A DNA stretch of 64,000 nucleotides from Pseudomonadota bacterium (GCA_023411815.1 JAEYOJ010000089.1:1-64000); one strand, 5' to 3'. Shown: positions 35,897 through 45,538, numbered from the stretch's first letter. The notes: generated by a model not told the origin, from the letters alone. Made by a program: numbers and translations.

Positions 35897-36349
35897 TCAG
35901 CCTCTGCCCATCCAGCCCAGCGTCACCGCGGCAACGAACATGTAGCGCCCGGCCTTGGCAAGCAGGACCACGACCGTGAAGCGCCAAAGACTGGTCTTGA
36001 GCACGCCGGCCACAACGGTCAGCGGATCACCGATGAATGGCGCCCAGGAAAGCAGAAGCGACCAGATTCCATAGCGTTGATACCAGCCCACGGCCCGGTC
36101 ATATTGTTCTGGTTTCAAGGGAAACCATCGACGGTCGCGGTATTCGCTGAAAAAGCGGCCGAGCATCCAATTGACCATGGAGCCAACGGTGTTGCCCACC
36201 GTTGCAACGGTCAGCAGGACGAGCAAGTCGTGCTGGCCTGAGAGCAACAGGGTCACGAGCAGTATTTCCGACTGCGCCGGCAGGATCGTGGCCGCGAGAA
36301 AAGCGGTCACAAACATGGCGCTATAGGCGCTATAAAGAAAGGCTAGCAT
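35897..36349 (-). CDS. YqaA-family membrane protein (DedA/SNARE-associated superfamily)
   Basis: The 150-residue protein fits the YqaA group: SAYSAMFVTAFLAATILPAQSEILLV at the N-terminus, GNTVGSMVNWMLGR with its conserved Gly/Asn, the YQRYGIWSLLLSWAPFIGDP loop and a final hydrophobic segment. Superfamily members act in membrane homeostasis, and some in lipid-carrier flipping. The specific role is unknown. It may be transcribed alone; the EamA gene lies 130 bases downstream. Confidence 0.85.
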   Translation of the reverse strand: MLAFLYSAYSAMFVTAFLAATILPAQSEILLVTLLLSGQHDLLVLLTVATVGNTVGSMVNWMLGRFFSEYRDRRWFPLKPEQYDRAVGWYQRYGIWSLLLSWAPFIGDPLTVVAGVLKTSLWRFTVVVLLAKAGRYMFVAAVTLGWMGRG

Positions 36350-36424
36350 TTCAGCAGACTGCTTTCATCCATGTTCTCTCGTGTCCCTGGAAGTACAAGG
36401 GCCTGGTCTGAGCCCCACGGGCGA

Positions 36425-37138
36425 TCAGTTCTTGATCATGCCGGGTGGGACTTTCTCGAAGTGCATGTAATCCTTGAGGCTCTTCCAGTCTCCGCCCCAT
36501 TCCCAGCCGAGTTCCTTGAATCTGAGCACCACCGGATGATCCGCAGTAAGTGTGCCGGGCAAGGACGGATCGTACACCGAGCGGGGCGGGAGGATGGTCT
36601 CGCCCTTGATGTAGGGGTTCTCGCGCGGATTGAGGTCCACGGCCCAGCCTCTGGCGTGCATGGACAGCTTACCGCTCCCTGCCTGCGGGCGGAAGGCGAA
36701 GCCCGAAGAATTGTCCGTGTCCGGGCTCAGGCCATAGGGCGCCTTGGCCTGAATATCGGCATGAGCGATGGGCAGCACGGAATGAAGGGGGAATCCCAGT
36801 TCCAGGATGAGTTCAAATATCTGGGCCACGTCATCGGCAAGGTCGCGGTCCACCACGATCTGCCCCTGATGCACCTTGTCGTCGAAGCCGTAGTAGCGGA
36901 CCGCGACCACGGCCAGCCGCGAGGTGATCTCTTGAGGGCAACCTTCCGGAAGATTGCTCAGGATGGCGGCTTCGTCGTCCATGTCGCTGTCCACTATGGG
37001 ATTGCCAAGGGTCCCCGGCCCTTGCAGAATGTCGGTTGCAGGAGCCGTTGCTTCAGCCGACTCTTCATTTCTCGGAGTCTCGTCCGAGCATGAGGATATG
37101 AGAATAGCGATACCCAAGGCGAGCAAGAGGGTGCGCAT
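36425..37138 (-). CDS. M15-type peptidase, probable lipoprotein
   Basis: The 237-residue protein begins with a lipoprotein signal (MRTLLLALGIAILISSC; lipobox ISSC) followed by a Glu/Ala/Thr-rich linker. The C-terminal domain has the zinc ligands of the M15 family: HARGWAVD (H-x6-D) in KLSMHARGWAVDLNP and a final His in DYMHFE. Such enzymes trim peptidoglycan stem peptides (LD/DD-carboxypeptidases or related endopeptidases). The ATG at 37138 has GGAG seven bases upstream; the longer frame has no site and would remove the lipoprotein signal from the N-terminus. Confidence 0.85.
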   Translation of the reverse strand: MRTLLLALGIAILISSCSDETPRNEESAEATAPATDILQGPGTLGNPIVDSDMDDEAAILSNLPEGCPQEITSRLAVVAVRYYGFDDKVHQGQIVVDRDLADDVAQIFELILELGFPLHSVLPIAHADIQAKAPYGLSPDTDNSSGFAFRPQAGSGKLSMHARGWAVDLNPRENPYIKGETILPPRSVYDPSLPGTLTADHPVVLRFKELGWEWGGDWKSLKDYMHFEKVPPGMIKN

Positions 37139-37326
37139 GCGCGGTCTCCGCAGGTCTGCGGCCGGTACAAGAGCTTCCGGGCGCGGTTGATTACGGTATT
37201 GGCCGGCTGGAAAAGCAAGAACCATGCAGAACTGAAAAACCAGTTGGCGGGCTTGGTTGCCCGACATCCGTTCCAGGTCTGCCCTAAAGCGGACACCGGG
37301 TTTTGCGCATGGCCGTCGTAAACCGC

Positions 37327-38160
37327 TCAGTCCCAGTCCGGAGGGACCTCGGCGTTGAAACCCGGCATCTCCAGCCTGGCATGGTGCAGATGCAGGCGAT
37401 CCTCATCGCCGGACCCGTAAAGGGCGTCACCCACGATGGGATGGCCATGCATAGCCAGATGCGCCCTGATCTGGTGCCGCGCGCCCTTGTGTATTACTGC
37501 GCGCAGACGTGTGCGATCGAGCAACGGGTCATAGGCCACAGGCTCGATTTCGGTCCAGCGCAGCGGATCGGGCGAGTCGCCGCCCAGGGCGCGAACCTTT
37601 TTGCGGTCGGCCGTGTCCAGGGCTCGGCGCAACACGGTCGGAGCTTCCACTCGGCCATGCACGAGCACGGCGTACTCCTTGCGCACCTGCCCGGCATCCT
37701 CCAGTATGCGAAACTCCTGCGCGGCATCGGAACTCAGGGCGGCAATAACGAGTCCGGAGGTGGGCAGGTCGAGCCTGTTCACCAATCGGGCATCCGTGCG
37801 ACCGAGAAGGGCGGGTAGCAGGGCGTCCAGCCCCTGTCCGCCTCCGGCCAGGGACTCGCTGTGCATGCCCGCGGGCTTGTAGATGGCCGCGAAGCGTTTA
37901 TCAGTCTGCACCACGTAAGGGCAGGACGCGAGAGCTTCTTGTCCTGATAGCTCATCCGCACGAATTGTAATGATCTGCCCTGTCGAGACCCTGAAGCCGG
38001 CAGGCTTCTTCTGGCCGTCCACGCGCACCTTTCCCAGGTCGACGAGTCTTCGCCGGCCGCGAAGGCTCAATCCCGGCAAGATGCGCCCCAATAGCCTGTC
38101 CAGGCGTTCCCCGGCCTCGGTCGCGCTCACGTGCAGCGTCTTATCGTCAGCTTCATTCAT
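37327..38160 (-). CDS. RluA-family pseudouridine synthase
   Basis: The 277-residue protein has an N-terminal S4 RNA-binding domain (about 15-70; RLDRLLGRILPGLSLRGRRRLV, GKVRVDGQKK) and the RluA catalytic domain with the active-site Asp in ARLVNRLDLPTSGLVI and the KEYAVLVHG and GARHQIRAHLAMHGHPIVGD motifs. It isomerises uridines in rRNA or tRNA; which sites cannot be told. It is divergent from the AsmA-like gene with about 147 bases between starts. Confidence 0.9.
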   Translation of the reverse strand: MNEADDKTLHVSATEAGERLDRLLGRILPGLSLRGRRRLVDLGKVRVDGQKKPAGFRVSTGQIITIRADELSGQEALASCPYVVQTDKRFAAIYKPAGMHSESLAGGGQGLDALLPALLGRTDARLVNRLDLPTSGLVIAALSSDAAQEFRILEDAGQVRKEYAVLVHGRVEAPTVLRRALDTADRKKVRALGGDSPDPLRWTEIEPVAYDPLLDRTRLRAVIHKGARHQIRAHLAMHGHPIVGDALYGSGDEDRLHLHHARLEMPGFNAEVPPDWD

Positions 38161-38307
38161 TTGGCAATGTTAGCCTTGCCGGATATAGGCTGGCAAGCGG
38201 GCTGGTTAGACCCGGACAACTTGTCAGTCGGAGCCAAAAGGAGATATCTGTTGATCCTGTCACCGCGGCCAATGTCGAAGTAATCGGAGAATTCGCCGGA
38301 GAAGAAT

Positions 38308-41247
38308 ATGCGCAAGCCTCTCAAGATAGGGCTCATCATTGTCGGGGTACTCGTGGCGCTGATTATCATTGCCGCGCTGGTGCTGCCCCTGGTCGTAGAC
38401 CCCAATCAGTACAAAGGGCGCATCGCCCAGGAGGTCCAGAAAACCACGGGCCGCGAGTTTGCCATTGTGGGAGATATCGACCTGTCGATTTTTCCGTGGC
38501 TGGGAGTGGAAATCGGCAGGATGCATCTGGCCAATGCCGAAGGCTTTGGAGACGAACCCATGGTCGCCCTGGAAAGCGCCGAGGTTCGCGTCAAGCTTCT
38601 GCCGCTGCTCAGACGTGAGCTGATCGTGGATACTGTCGTGGTCCAGAATCCCGTCATTCGGCTGGCCAAAGACGAGCAGGGGCGGACGAACTGGCAGGAC
38701 ATTCTTGACCACATGGAACGCCAGGAGGCCGAAAAACCCGCTGAAGAACCCACCGAGCCCGAGCAGCCTCAGGAACCCGGCGAAAGTCCGCTGCAAAAGA
38801 TCGAACTGGCGGGCCTGGAGATCGAAAACGGCCTGCTCGTATGGTCCGACATGCAGGCCAAGGCTAGCTACGAAATTCGCGAACTCAATGTCGATGTAGG
38901 CGAACTGTCCATGGAAGCCCGGCCGTTTCCCGTATCCATGGACTGCGTCTTCGTCGCGTCGCAACCTCAGGCCTCAGGAAGCCTGGAGCTGAATTCCGTG
39001 ATCACGCTCATGCTGGACCGGAAGACTGTCCGGGCGGAGCGGGCTAACCTGAAGCTGAACATCGACAAGTTCGTGCAGCAGGCCCAGGGGGCAACCCAGA
39101 GCGTGGCCGGCAGACTGGCCGTGGCCGCTAATGCCGTTGCCGACTGGGGCCAGGGCGTGGCCGACATCCAGGGACTCAAACTTACCTCCGATCTACGTGC
39201 GGATATGGAGAGCACAACTCCAGACGGTCGCGCGAGGCAGAAGATCGAGACCCAGAGCACTGTGGCCGCAGACGCCGTGGTCCGCTGGATCGAGGGAGTT
39301 GCCGACATCAAGGGGCTCAAACTGACCTCCGACCTGAGTGCGGACGTGGAAAGCGCGTCCCCAGGTGGCCGCGCCACGCAGAAGATCACCGCCCGGAGCG
39401 CCGTGGCCGCCGACAGCGTCGTTCGCTGGATCGAAGGAGCGGCCCGGATCACCGGGCTTGCGCTCACGACCGATTACACTGTGAGCATGGCCGACTCAGC
39501 CGCCAAGGCCGCGGGACCGCAGTCTATTGCCGGACATGTGGAATTGTCCTGCAATACCGAGGCCAATTGGACTAAGAGCGTGGCCCAGGTCGATGGATTG
39601 AAGATCGATACGAACTTCACCCTGGAGCAGCCTGCTGACAAGGCAGGAGGCCAGCCCCAGCGTATGACGGGCAAGGCATCCTTGACGGCCAATGTGCGGA
39701 CGAACTGGGCCGAAGGTTTGGCCCAACTCGGCAAGTTGGCCCTCACGGCCGAGGCCAGCGGCCAGACCTTGCCTTCGGGCAAAGCCAATCTGGCCTTCGG
39801 GGCCGAGACAATGAACGTTAACTGGACCACGGGCAACCTGGACCTGCCGCGTTTTACGGCCAAGGCGTACGTCCTGAGCATGACGGGCAGCCTGCGGGGA
39901 GACAACTTGCTGGAAAAGCCGAACCTGAGAGGCTCCCTGACCGTGGCGGAGTTCAGTCCGCGTGCGCTCATGCAGGCTTTGGCCATGGAAATCCCCGAGA
40001 CCACCGACGCGAATGCCCTCAGGAACGCCTCGGCCAAGCTCGATTTCCAGGCTACGCAGGACTCGGCGGCCATCTCCAATCTGGAAGCCAGGCTCGATGA
40101 GACCGTGCTCACGGGCAAGACCACTGTGCAGGGCTTCGAGCGGCCGGATATAGCTTTCACCCTGGCCGCCAACCGCCTGAACGCGGACCGCTACATGCCG
40201 CCGAAAAAAGCGGGCAAGGAAGAGAAACCCGTACAGGCTCCGGCCCCTACATCCACGCCGGCGGAGAAGAAGGCCGCTGAAGAGAGCATGCTGCAGAAGC
40301 TGACCGTCAACGGTTCCGTGACCGTGGGCCAATTCCAGGCAATGAACGTCAAGGCCAGTGACGTGCGCATGACCGTGCGCGGCAAGGATGGCGTATTCCG
40401 CGTCGATCCGCTCAGCGCCGACATGTACGGCGGCAAAGTCACGGCTGCCGCCGGGGCGACCTTGCGCGAGCAGGTCACCAATCCCTCTCTGGCCTTGAAC
40501 ATCGCCAATTTACAGATCGGACCATTGCTCAACGATTACCTGGGCAAGCTCGGCTGGCTCGGCGGAAGCACGACGGCCAAGCTCGATCTGAGCGGCCAGG
40601 GTGCGTTGGACGCCATCATGAAGACCCTGACCGGCTCGGGCGACATCTCCATCCGTCATGGAGTGCTGCGCGGCTTCAACCTCGTACCCGGCGCAGTGAG
40701 CCAGCTCTTCGGCACCGTCGCCAGCGGCTCCCTGGATAAGGCCACGGAGTTCGACCAGCTGGGAGCCAGCTTCAACATCGATCAGGGCGACCTCGACTTC
40801 AAGCGGCTGTTCATGGTCACGGCCGAGTCCAAGCTCGAATCCAAGGGCGGCACGGTCAACCTGGCTCAGGAGAGCATGCGCATGCCGCTGACCATGGCTT
40901 CGAAAAAGTTGCCTAACGTCAAAGGCATTCCCATTGATATATTGCCACTGATGCTCTCGGGCTCTTACACGGACCTGAGCAGCCTTAAACTGGGCGTGGA
41001 CGAAAAGGCTTTTCAGCAGGTCCTGCAGCAGAAGGCTTCGGGAGCCGTTCAGAAGGAACTGCAGAAGCAGCTTGGCGACAAGCTGCCGGGCGGTCTGGGG
41101 GATGTGTTGGGCGGCTCGGGCAAATCCGGTGAATCCGGCGGGACGACACAGCCCGGCGGAGACGGACAGAAAAGTGGTGGTACCGGCCTGGGCAAAGCCA
41201 TAGAGGAGGGCCTGGGCGGACTGCTGGGTGGCGGGAAGAAGAAATAG
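38308..41247 (+). CDS. AsmA-family protein with internal 47-residue repeats
   Basis: The 979-residue protein has one N-terminal membrane anchor (IGLIIVGVLVALIIIAALVL) followed by the AsmA motif region (DPNQYKGRIAQEVQKTTGRE, FPWLGVEIG) and a C-terminal AsmA domain (VNGSVTVGQF, GGKVTAAAGATLREQV). Between residues about 270 and 510 a tandem repeat places Trp at 280, 327, 374, 421, 467 and 506; the first intervals are exactly 47 residues. The tail is Gly/Ser-rich low complexity. AsmA-like proteins are thought to bridge the two membranes and move phospholipids. GGAGAAG precedes the ATG. Confidence 0.9.
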   Translation: MRKPLKIGLIIVGVLVALIIIAALVLPLVVDPNQYKGRIAQEVQKTTGREFAIVGDIDLSIFPWLGVEIGRMHLANAEGFGDEPMVALESAEVRVKLLPLLRRELIVDTVVVQNPVIRLAKDEQGRTNWQDILDHMERQEAEKPAEEPTEPEQPQEPGESPLQKIELAGLEIENGLLVWSDMQAKASYEIRELNVDVGELSMEARPFPVSMDCVFVASQPQASGSLELNSVITLMLDRKTVRAERANLKLNIDKFVQQAQGATQSVAGRLAVAANAVADWGQGVADIQGLKLTSDLRADMESTTPDGRARQKIETQSTVAADAVVRWIEGVADIKGLKLTSDLSADVESASPGGRATQKITARSAVAADSVVRWIEGAARITGLALTTDYTVSMADSAAKAAGPQSIAGHVELSCNTEANWTKSVAQVDGLKIDTNFTLEQPADKAGGQPQRMTGKASLTANVRTNWAEGLAQLGKLALTAEASGQTLPSGKANLAFGAETMNVNWTTGNLDLPRFTAKAYVLSMTGSLRGDNLLEKPNLRGSLTVAEFSPRALMQALAMEIPETTDANALRNASAKLDFQATQDSAAISNLEARLDETVLTGKTTVQGFERPDIAFTLAANRLNADRYMPPKKAGKEEKPVQAPAPTSTPAEKKAAEESMLQKLTVNGSVTVGQFQAMNVKASDVRMTVRGKDGVFRVDPLSADMYGGKVTAAAGATLREQVTNPSLALNIANLQIGPLLNDYLGKLGWLGGSTTAKLDLSGQGALDAIMKTLTGSGDISIRHGVLRGFNLVPGAVSQLFGTVASGSLDKATEFDQLGASFNIDQGDLDFKRLFMVTAESKLESKGGTVNLAQESMRMPLTMASKKLPNVKGIPIDILPLMLSGSYTDLSSLKLGVDEKAFQQVLQQKASGAVQKELQKQLGDKLPGGLGDVLGGSGKSGESGGTTQPGGDGQKSGGTGLGKAIEEGLGGLLGGGKKK

Positions 41248-41593
41248 AGCCGGACCGTCCAGAGGCAGGAGCAACGTTTCTTGCCGTCGGGCAACAGGCT
41301 TTCTGGACGATCTTACGGAGTTCCCCTCATTGTCCGAACCATGGACCATGAGGGGGACTTGTTCATGGAAGTATTCTTTTCCAGGAATGGGCGGCCTTAC
41401 TCCCGGTCCAAGTCATCGTACACGGATTCCTGATCCGTTCTCTGGATGCATCCTCCCTCGCCTCCATGCCCCAAGCCCCTTCTGGGCCAGAAAAGTGAGG
41501 ATCATTGCCGTGCTCGCGGCTTGGCCATTGTCGGCAGGGAGCGGATTGGTATAAGCCTGTGCAGTGGGGCCCCTGCATCCCGAGGAGCGGCAT
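41248..41593. other. Spacer between the AsmA-like and AI-2E genes
   Basis: About 345 bases without a convincing gene. An 8-base inverted repeat (CGTCCAGA 41256-41263, TCTGGACG 41302-41309) lies just after the AsmA stop but has no T-run. A possible promoter (TTGTCG 41528-41533, 16-base spacer, TATAAG 41550-41555) would serve the AI-2E transporter. A GGGGCCCC palindrome sits near 41566-41573. Confidence 0.45.
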
Positions 41594-41682
41594 ATGCCTG
41601 AACCGGAGGCAGATCACGGAGCGAGGCATGAGTACGTAATGCAACTCGTGGAGGCCGTATCCGTATCGGCCTCCTTTTCCTG

Positions 41683-42663
41683 TTGGCCTTATGGTGTTTC
41701 CTCATAATGCGGCCTTTCATTCCGCTCCTCGCCTGGGGCTTGGTACTCGCAATCGCCATATATCCGCTTCATGCAAGGCTCACGAAGGTTCTGAAAGGCC
41801 GTGCCGGGCTCTCGGCGGCGCTCATTAGCTTGATCGCCATGGGCTTTCTGCTGTTGGCGGCATTTATTCTTTTTGATTCGACGACGCGAGGCGCCATGAC
41901 GTTTTACGAGCGGATAAGTTCAGATGTCCTGGCTATTCCCGGACCCCCCGGGAAACTGCGGACCTGGCCAGTGGTCGGTAACGAATTGTTCGAAATATGG
42001 AGCTTGGCAGCGGACAATCTCCAGGCCGCGTTGAGGCAAATTGCACCGCAACTCAGGGGATTGGGGAGATGGCTGCTCGGCGCTGTCGCGGATCTCGGCT
42101 TCAGCTTGCTGAGGTTCTGCTTGTCACTCGTTATCGCCGGCGTGCTCATGTACAAGGCCGAGGCGGGGATGCGTATCGCCGATCGCCTGTTCGCCCGGCT
42201 TATCGGCGGACGCCATGAGGAATACGTCATTACCTCGCGGGACACGATTCGCAGCGTGGCTTTGGGCGTAGTGGGAGTAGCCATGATCCAGTCCCTGCTG
42301 GCGGGCATGGGCTTCATTGCCGCCTCCATTCCCGCGGCTGGATTACTGGCTTTTGCGGTGCTGCTTCTGGCCATCACGCAAGTTCCGGTGCTCCTGCTCA
42401 TCATTCCCATATGCATATATGCCTACAGCACCAAGCCGCCTGCCACGGCCACGCTCCTGACAATGTGGTCTGTGGTCGTGGCGTTGCTGGACAACGTGCT
42501 CAAGCCATTGTTTTTCGGGCGCGGAATGGACATCCCCATGCTCGTCATTCTGGTGGGGGCTATCGGGGGCATGCTGCTCACGGGCATCATCGGGCTGTTT
42601 GTCGGCGCGGTGGTCTTGTCACTGGGCTACAAGTTGTTCCTGATCTGGTTGGATATGGAATGA
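41683..42663 (+). CDS. AI-2E family transporter, N-terminus probably disrupted by a frameshift
   Basis: This frame encodes a membrane protein with the AI-2E/PerM layout: two N-terminal hydrophobic segments (FIPLLAWGLVLAIAIYPLHARL), a soluble middle (about 80-130), and a C-terminal bundle (VGVAMIQSLLAGMGF, DNVLKPLFFGRGMDIPML, LVGAIGGMLLTGIIGLFVGAV). It lacks a good start: the TTG at 41683 and ATG at 41707 have no ribosome site. A strong site (GAGGAG, ATG at 41594) opens another frame, MPEPEADHGARHEYVMQLVEA, which would join this one if a single base were gained near 41655-41665. Homologous-looking residues (RIRIGLLFLLALWCF) continue upstream in this frame without a start. A sequencing error or a real disruption are both possible. 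Confidence 0.75.
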   Translation: MALWCFLIMRPFIPLLAWGLVLAIAIYPLHARLTKVLKGRAGLSAALISLIAMGFLLLAAFILFDSTTRGAMTFYERISSDVLAIPGPPGKLRTWPVVGNELFEIWSLAADNLQAALRQIAPQLRGLGRWLLGAVADLGFSLLRFCLSLVIAGVLMYKAEAGMRIADRLFARLIGGRHEEYVITSRDTIRSVALGVVGVAMIQSLLAGMGFIAASIPAAGLLAFAVLLLAITQVPVLLLIIPICIYAYSTKPPATATLLTMWSVVVALLDNVLKPLFFGRGMDIPMLVILVGAIGGMLLTGIIGLFVGAVVLSLGYKLFLIWLDME

Positions 42664-42769
42664 TCGCAGGGGAGAACTGGGCCTCCGAGCCTATGCGGAA
42701 GGCACCGCCGCATCTTTGGTTGCGGCCCGCTTTGCGGACGCTTGGCCATGTCCTGGCGAGAGAAATCGA

Positions 42770-42798
42770 AAGGCCTGACAGGTATTCTGTCAGGCCTT
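42770..42798. terminator. Bidirectional terminator between the AI-2E and ftsY genes
   Basis: A perfect 12-base stem (AAGGCCTGACAG 42770-42781, CTGTCAGGCCTT 42787-42798) with a 5-base loop lies between two converging genes. On the minus strand it is followed by TCGATTTCTC, and on the plus strand by AATGG. T-runs are weak, but stem strength and position fit. Confidence 0.65.
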
Positions 42799-42917
42799 AA
42801 TGGCAAACGCGAGGCCAAGGCGATTTCCTTGAGGACGGCCCTGGCGGGTGGGTGTGGGTCTGAAGGAGAGGAGCGAAACGCTCTGGCAGGCAGCGCCCTC
42901 TCCGATCGAAGGAGGCT

Positions 42918-44363
42918 CTATGTGCCCAAAAGGGCCTGGGCAAAGTCCTTGCCGTTGAAGGGCCGTAGGTCTTCCATCTTTTCTCCGAGGCCCACGAAGG
43001 TGATGGGCAAGGAGTGCTCCAGGGCGATGGCCACGACAATGCCGCCCTTGGCCGTGCCGTCGAGCTTGGTCAGGATGACTTCGTCAACGCCCACGGCCTC
43101 GCCGAACAGCTTGGCCTGCTGCAAGGCATTCTGACCCGTGGTGGCATCCACCACGAGAATGGAGCGGTGCGGCGATCCAGGATGCTTCTTGCCGCATACG
43201 CGTTGAATCTTCTTGAGCTCTTCCATGAGGTTGACCTTGGTATGCAGCCGGCCGGCCGTGTCCAGCAGCAGGAGGTCGTAGCCCTCGCTCACGGCCTTGT
43301 CCACGGCCTCGAAAGCCACGGCTGCCGGGTCGGCGCCCGCGCCCTTGGAGTAGAAGCCCGCGCCCACGCGCTTGGCCCAGATTTCCAACTGCTCGATGGC
43401 TGCGGCTCGGAAGGTATCGCCCGCCGCGATAAGCACCTTGCGGCCCTGCATCTGGGCCCGGTGAGCCAGCTTGGCGATGGTCGTGGTCTTACCCACTCCG
43501 TTGACGCCGATCATCATGACCACTTCAGGCGGGTTGATGGCTGTGATGCGTTTGGGGGTCTTGAAGATGGTTTCCAGTTCCTCGCGCAGAAAATCCTTGA
43601 AGCGCGCCGGATCGTCCGTGCCGGCCTTGCGCACGCGGTCCCGCAGACGCGTGATGAGCTTCATGCTCGGCTCGAAGCCCACGTCGGCCATGATCAGGAT
43701 TTCCTCCAACTCCTCCCAGAACGACTCGTCGATCTTGGAGTGGCTGGCCATGAGCCCGTCGATGCGCCGGGAAATCTGCTCTTTGGTCTTTTCCAGCCCC
43801 TCGGAAAGCTTGAGCAGCAGCCGGTTGCGCTCGTCTTCCTCGTCCTCAAGGTCCAAGGCCAGGGCCAGTCGATACTGGAGCTCGGAGCGGAATTCCGGCA
43901 CCCGAGCGTATTCCATGTCTTCGAGCCACTTGCGGAAGCGCTCCACGAAATCCCTGGCCTCGGTTTCGGGCGCTTCCAGGGCCTTGAACAGGAACAGGAG
44001 CCGCTCCCATAGCTGGGGTCCGGCCTTGTCCACGCCCTCAAGCACGATATTCAGCCAGACGGACAGGCGCGGTTCGGCTTTGCGCAGGGACAGCAGCAAG
44101 TCGTTCTGCCAGGCCTCTGCCTGCGGGGGTACTTTAACTGCAGGCGCGCCGACAGCCGTCGGCTTGGGCGCGGCAGGCGCTGCTACGGCTGGCGTGACCG
44201 CCGCCTTCGGAGCGGGCTTGGCAGGAACGGGCCGGGCTTCGATTGCGGATTCGGGGGCCGGAGCCTCCTCCGGGATGCCGCGCTCGGTCTTGTATTCCTC
44301 CACGGCCTTGTCCAGCCGCTGGTCCACATCCCAGAACTTCTTGATCTTGGAGAAGAATCCCAT
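42918..44363 (-). CDS. ftsY: Signal recognition particle receptor FtsY
   Basis: The 481-residue protein has an acidic, Ala/Pro-rich N-terminal A domain (about 1-110) after a short amphipathic start (MGFFSKIKKFWDVDQRLDKA), then the NG domain. GTPase motifs are GVNGVGKTTTIAKLAH (G1), DTFRAAAIEQL (G2), LLLDTAGRLHTK (G3), TKLDGTAKGG (G4) and the closing VGLGEKMEDLRPF. It docks the SRP-ribosome complex on the inner membrane. A fairly long A domain, with a second helical part (about 80-190) before the N domain, is visible. Confidence 0.95.
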   Translation of the reverse strand: MGFFSKIKKFWDVDQRLDKAVEEYKTERGIPEEAPAPESAIEARPVPAKPAPKAAVTPAVAAPAAPKPTAVGAPAVKVPPQAEAWQNDLLLSLRKAEPRLSVWLNIVLEGVDKAGPQLWERLLFLFKALEAPETEARDFVERFRKWLEDMEYARVPEFRSELQYRLALALDLEDEEDERNRLLLKLSEGLEKTKEQISRRIDGLMASHSKIDESFWEELEEILIMADVGFEPSMKLITRLRDRVRKAGTDDPARFKDFLREELETIFKTPKRITAINPPEVVMMIGVNGVGKTTTIAKLAHRAQMQGRKVLIAAGDTFRAAAIEQLEIWAKRVGAGFYSKGAGADPAAVAFEAVDKAVSEGYDLLLLDTAGRLHTKVNLMEELKKIQRVCGKKHPGSPHRSILVVDATTGQNALQQAKLFGEAVGVDEVILTKLDGTAKGGIVVAIALEHSLPITFVGLGEKMEDLRPFNGKDFAQALLGT

Positions 44364-44448
44364 GGAACTGTCCTTGTCGCTGTAACGGTTGGCAAGCAGC
44401 CTAATCTAGTCATGCGGCGGCCGTCGCGCAACCGCCGGCGTCTTCGGC

Positions 44449-45309
44449 TCAGAATACCACTGTCTTGTTGCCGTCGACGATGATCCTGTCCTCAAGGTGG
44501 TAGCGCACGGCGCGGGCCAGCACGTGCCGTTCCAGATCGCGACCAAGATCCTTGAGAGCGTCGACATTGTAGCGATGGGATACGCGCGCCACGTCCTGCT
44601 CGATGATGGGGCCGGCGTCCAGTTCCTCGGTGACATAGTGCGCCGTGGCTCCGATGATCTTTACCCCGCGTTCGTAGGCTTGACGATACGGATCGGCGCC
44701 GATGAATGCCGGCAGAAAGGAGTGGTGAATATTGATTATGCGCCGGGAGTAGGGCGCCACAAAGTCGTTGGACAATATCTGCATGTACCTGGCCAGCACC
44801 AGGAAATCAGCCTGGCCGTCAAGCAGCTTGAGCATGGCTTCATCGGCCTCGTGCCTGTTCTCCTTGGTCACTGGTACATGATGGAATGGCACGCCAAAGG
44901 ATTCGACGGCCTCCCGCAGATCAGGATGATTGCTGATGACCATGCTGATGTCGCAGTGCAGTTCGCCGCGCTTCCAGCGCCACAAGAGCTCCAGCAGGCA
45001 GTGGTCCCAGCGTGAGACGAGAATGGCCATCTTCTTGCGTTCCCACGCATAGTGGATGCGCCAGTGCATGTCGAAGCGCGGAGCCACCACCTCGCCGAAG
45101 GCCTTTTCCAGGGCTGGCCTTGAGATATCCAGATAGGGAGTCTGGAACTCCAGGCGCATGAAAAAGTCGCCGCCCTCGGGATCGCTGGAGTGCTGGTCCA
45201 GTGTATTGATGTTCACATTATGGGAATAGAGGAAACCGGTCACGGCGGCCACGATGCCGGGCCTGTCCGGGCAGGTGATGAGCAGCCGTGCGGTGGTTTC
45301 AAGGCTCAT
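44449..45309 (-). CDS. purU: Formyltetrahydrofolate deformylase PurU
   Basis: The 286-residue protein has an N-terminal ACT domain (LLITCPDRPGIVAAVTGFL) and a formyltransferase-type hydrolase domain with MAILVSRWDHCLLELL, INIHHSFLPAFIGADPYRQA (catalytic His and the HSFLP loop) and GATAHYVTEELDAGPIIEQ (catalytic Asp). It releases formate from 10-formyl-THF and balances one-carbon pools, often in response to Met/Gly. I chose the ATG at 45309; a GTG 15 bases upstream is the other candidate. It runs in the same direction as ftsY with an 85-base gap. Confidence 0.93.
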   Translation of the reverse strand: MSLETTARLLITCPDRPGIVAAVTGFLYSHNVNINTLDQHSSDPEGGDFFMRLEFQTPYLDISRPALEKAFGEVVAPRFDMHWRIHYAWERKKMAILVSRWDHCLLELLWRWKRGELHCDISMVISNHPDLREAVESFGVPFHHVPVTKENRHEADEAMLKLLDGQADFLVLARYMQILSNDFVAPYSRRIINIHHSFLPAFIGADPYRQAYERGVKIIGATAHYVTEELDAGPIIEQDVARVSHRYNVDALKDLGRDLERHVLARAVRYHLEDRIIVDGNKTVVF

Positions 45310-45538
45310 TACTACATGCTCCACATTAAGATTATATGAAGGGGACCGTGAGTGTCGTCATCGCAAGTGGCCCAGAAGCAGCCATTCGTCAAGAAAAACC
45401 ATGAACTGAGCCAGTAATGGAGCACTGGCGCCGTCGCCTGCTCATCTCCCTTGGCCGTTCCCCCGCTATCCTCTTCCCATTTCTCCCGGCTTCTACTAAA
45501 CCCCGTCGGGACAGCAGTCGTTAGCCAAGGAGAAGGAC

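Noticed and set aside
41656..41667. CCGTAT tandem repeat near the AI-2E start as a possible integration site
   Set aside because: No integrase or element is nearby; it is better read as a slippage-prone spot that explains the frameshift.
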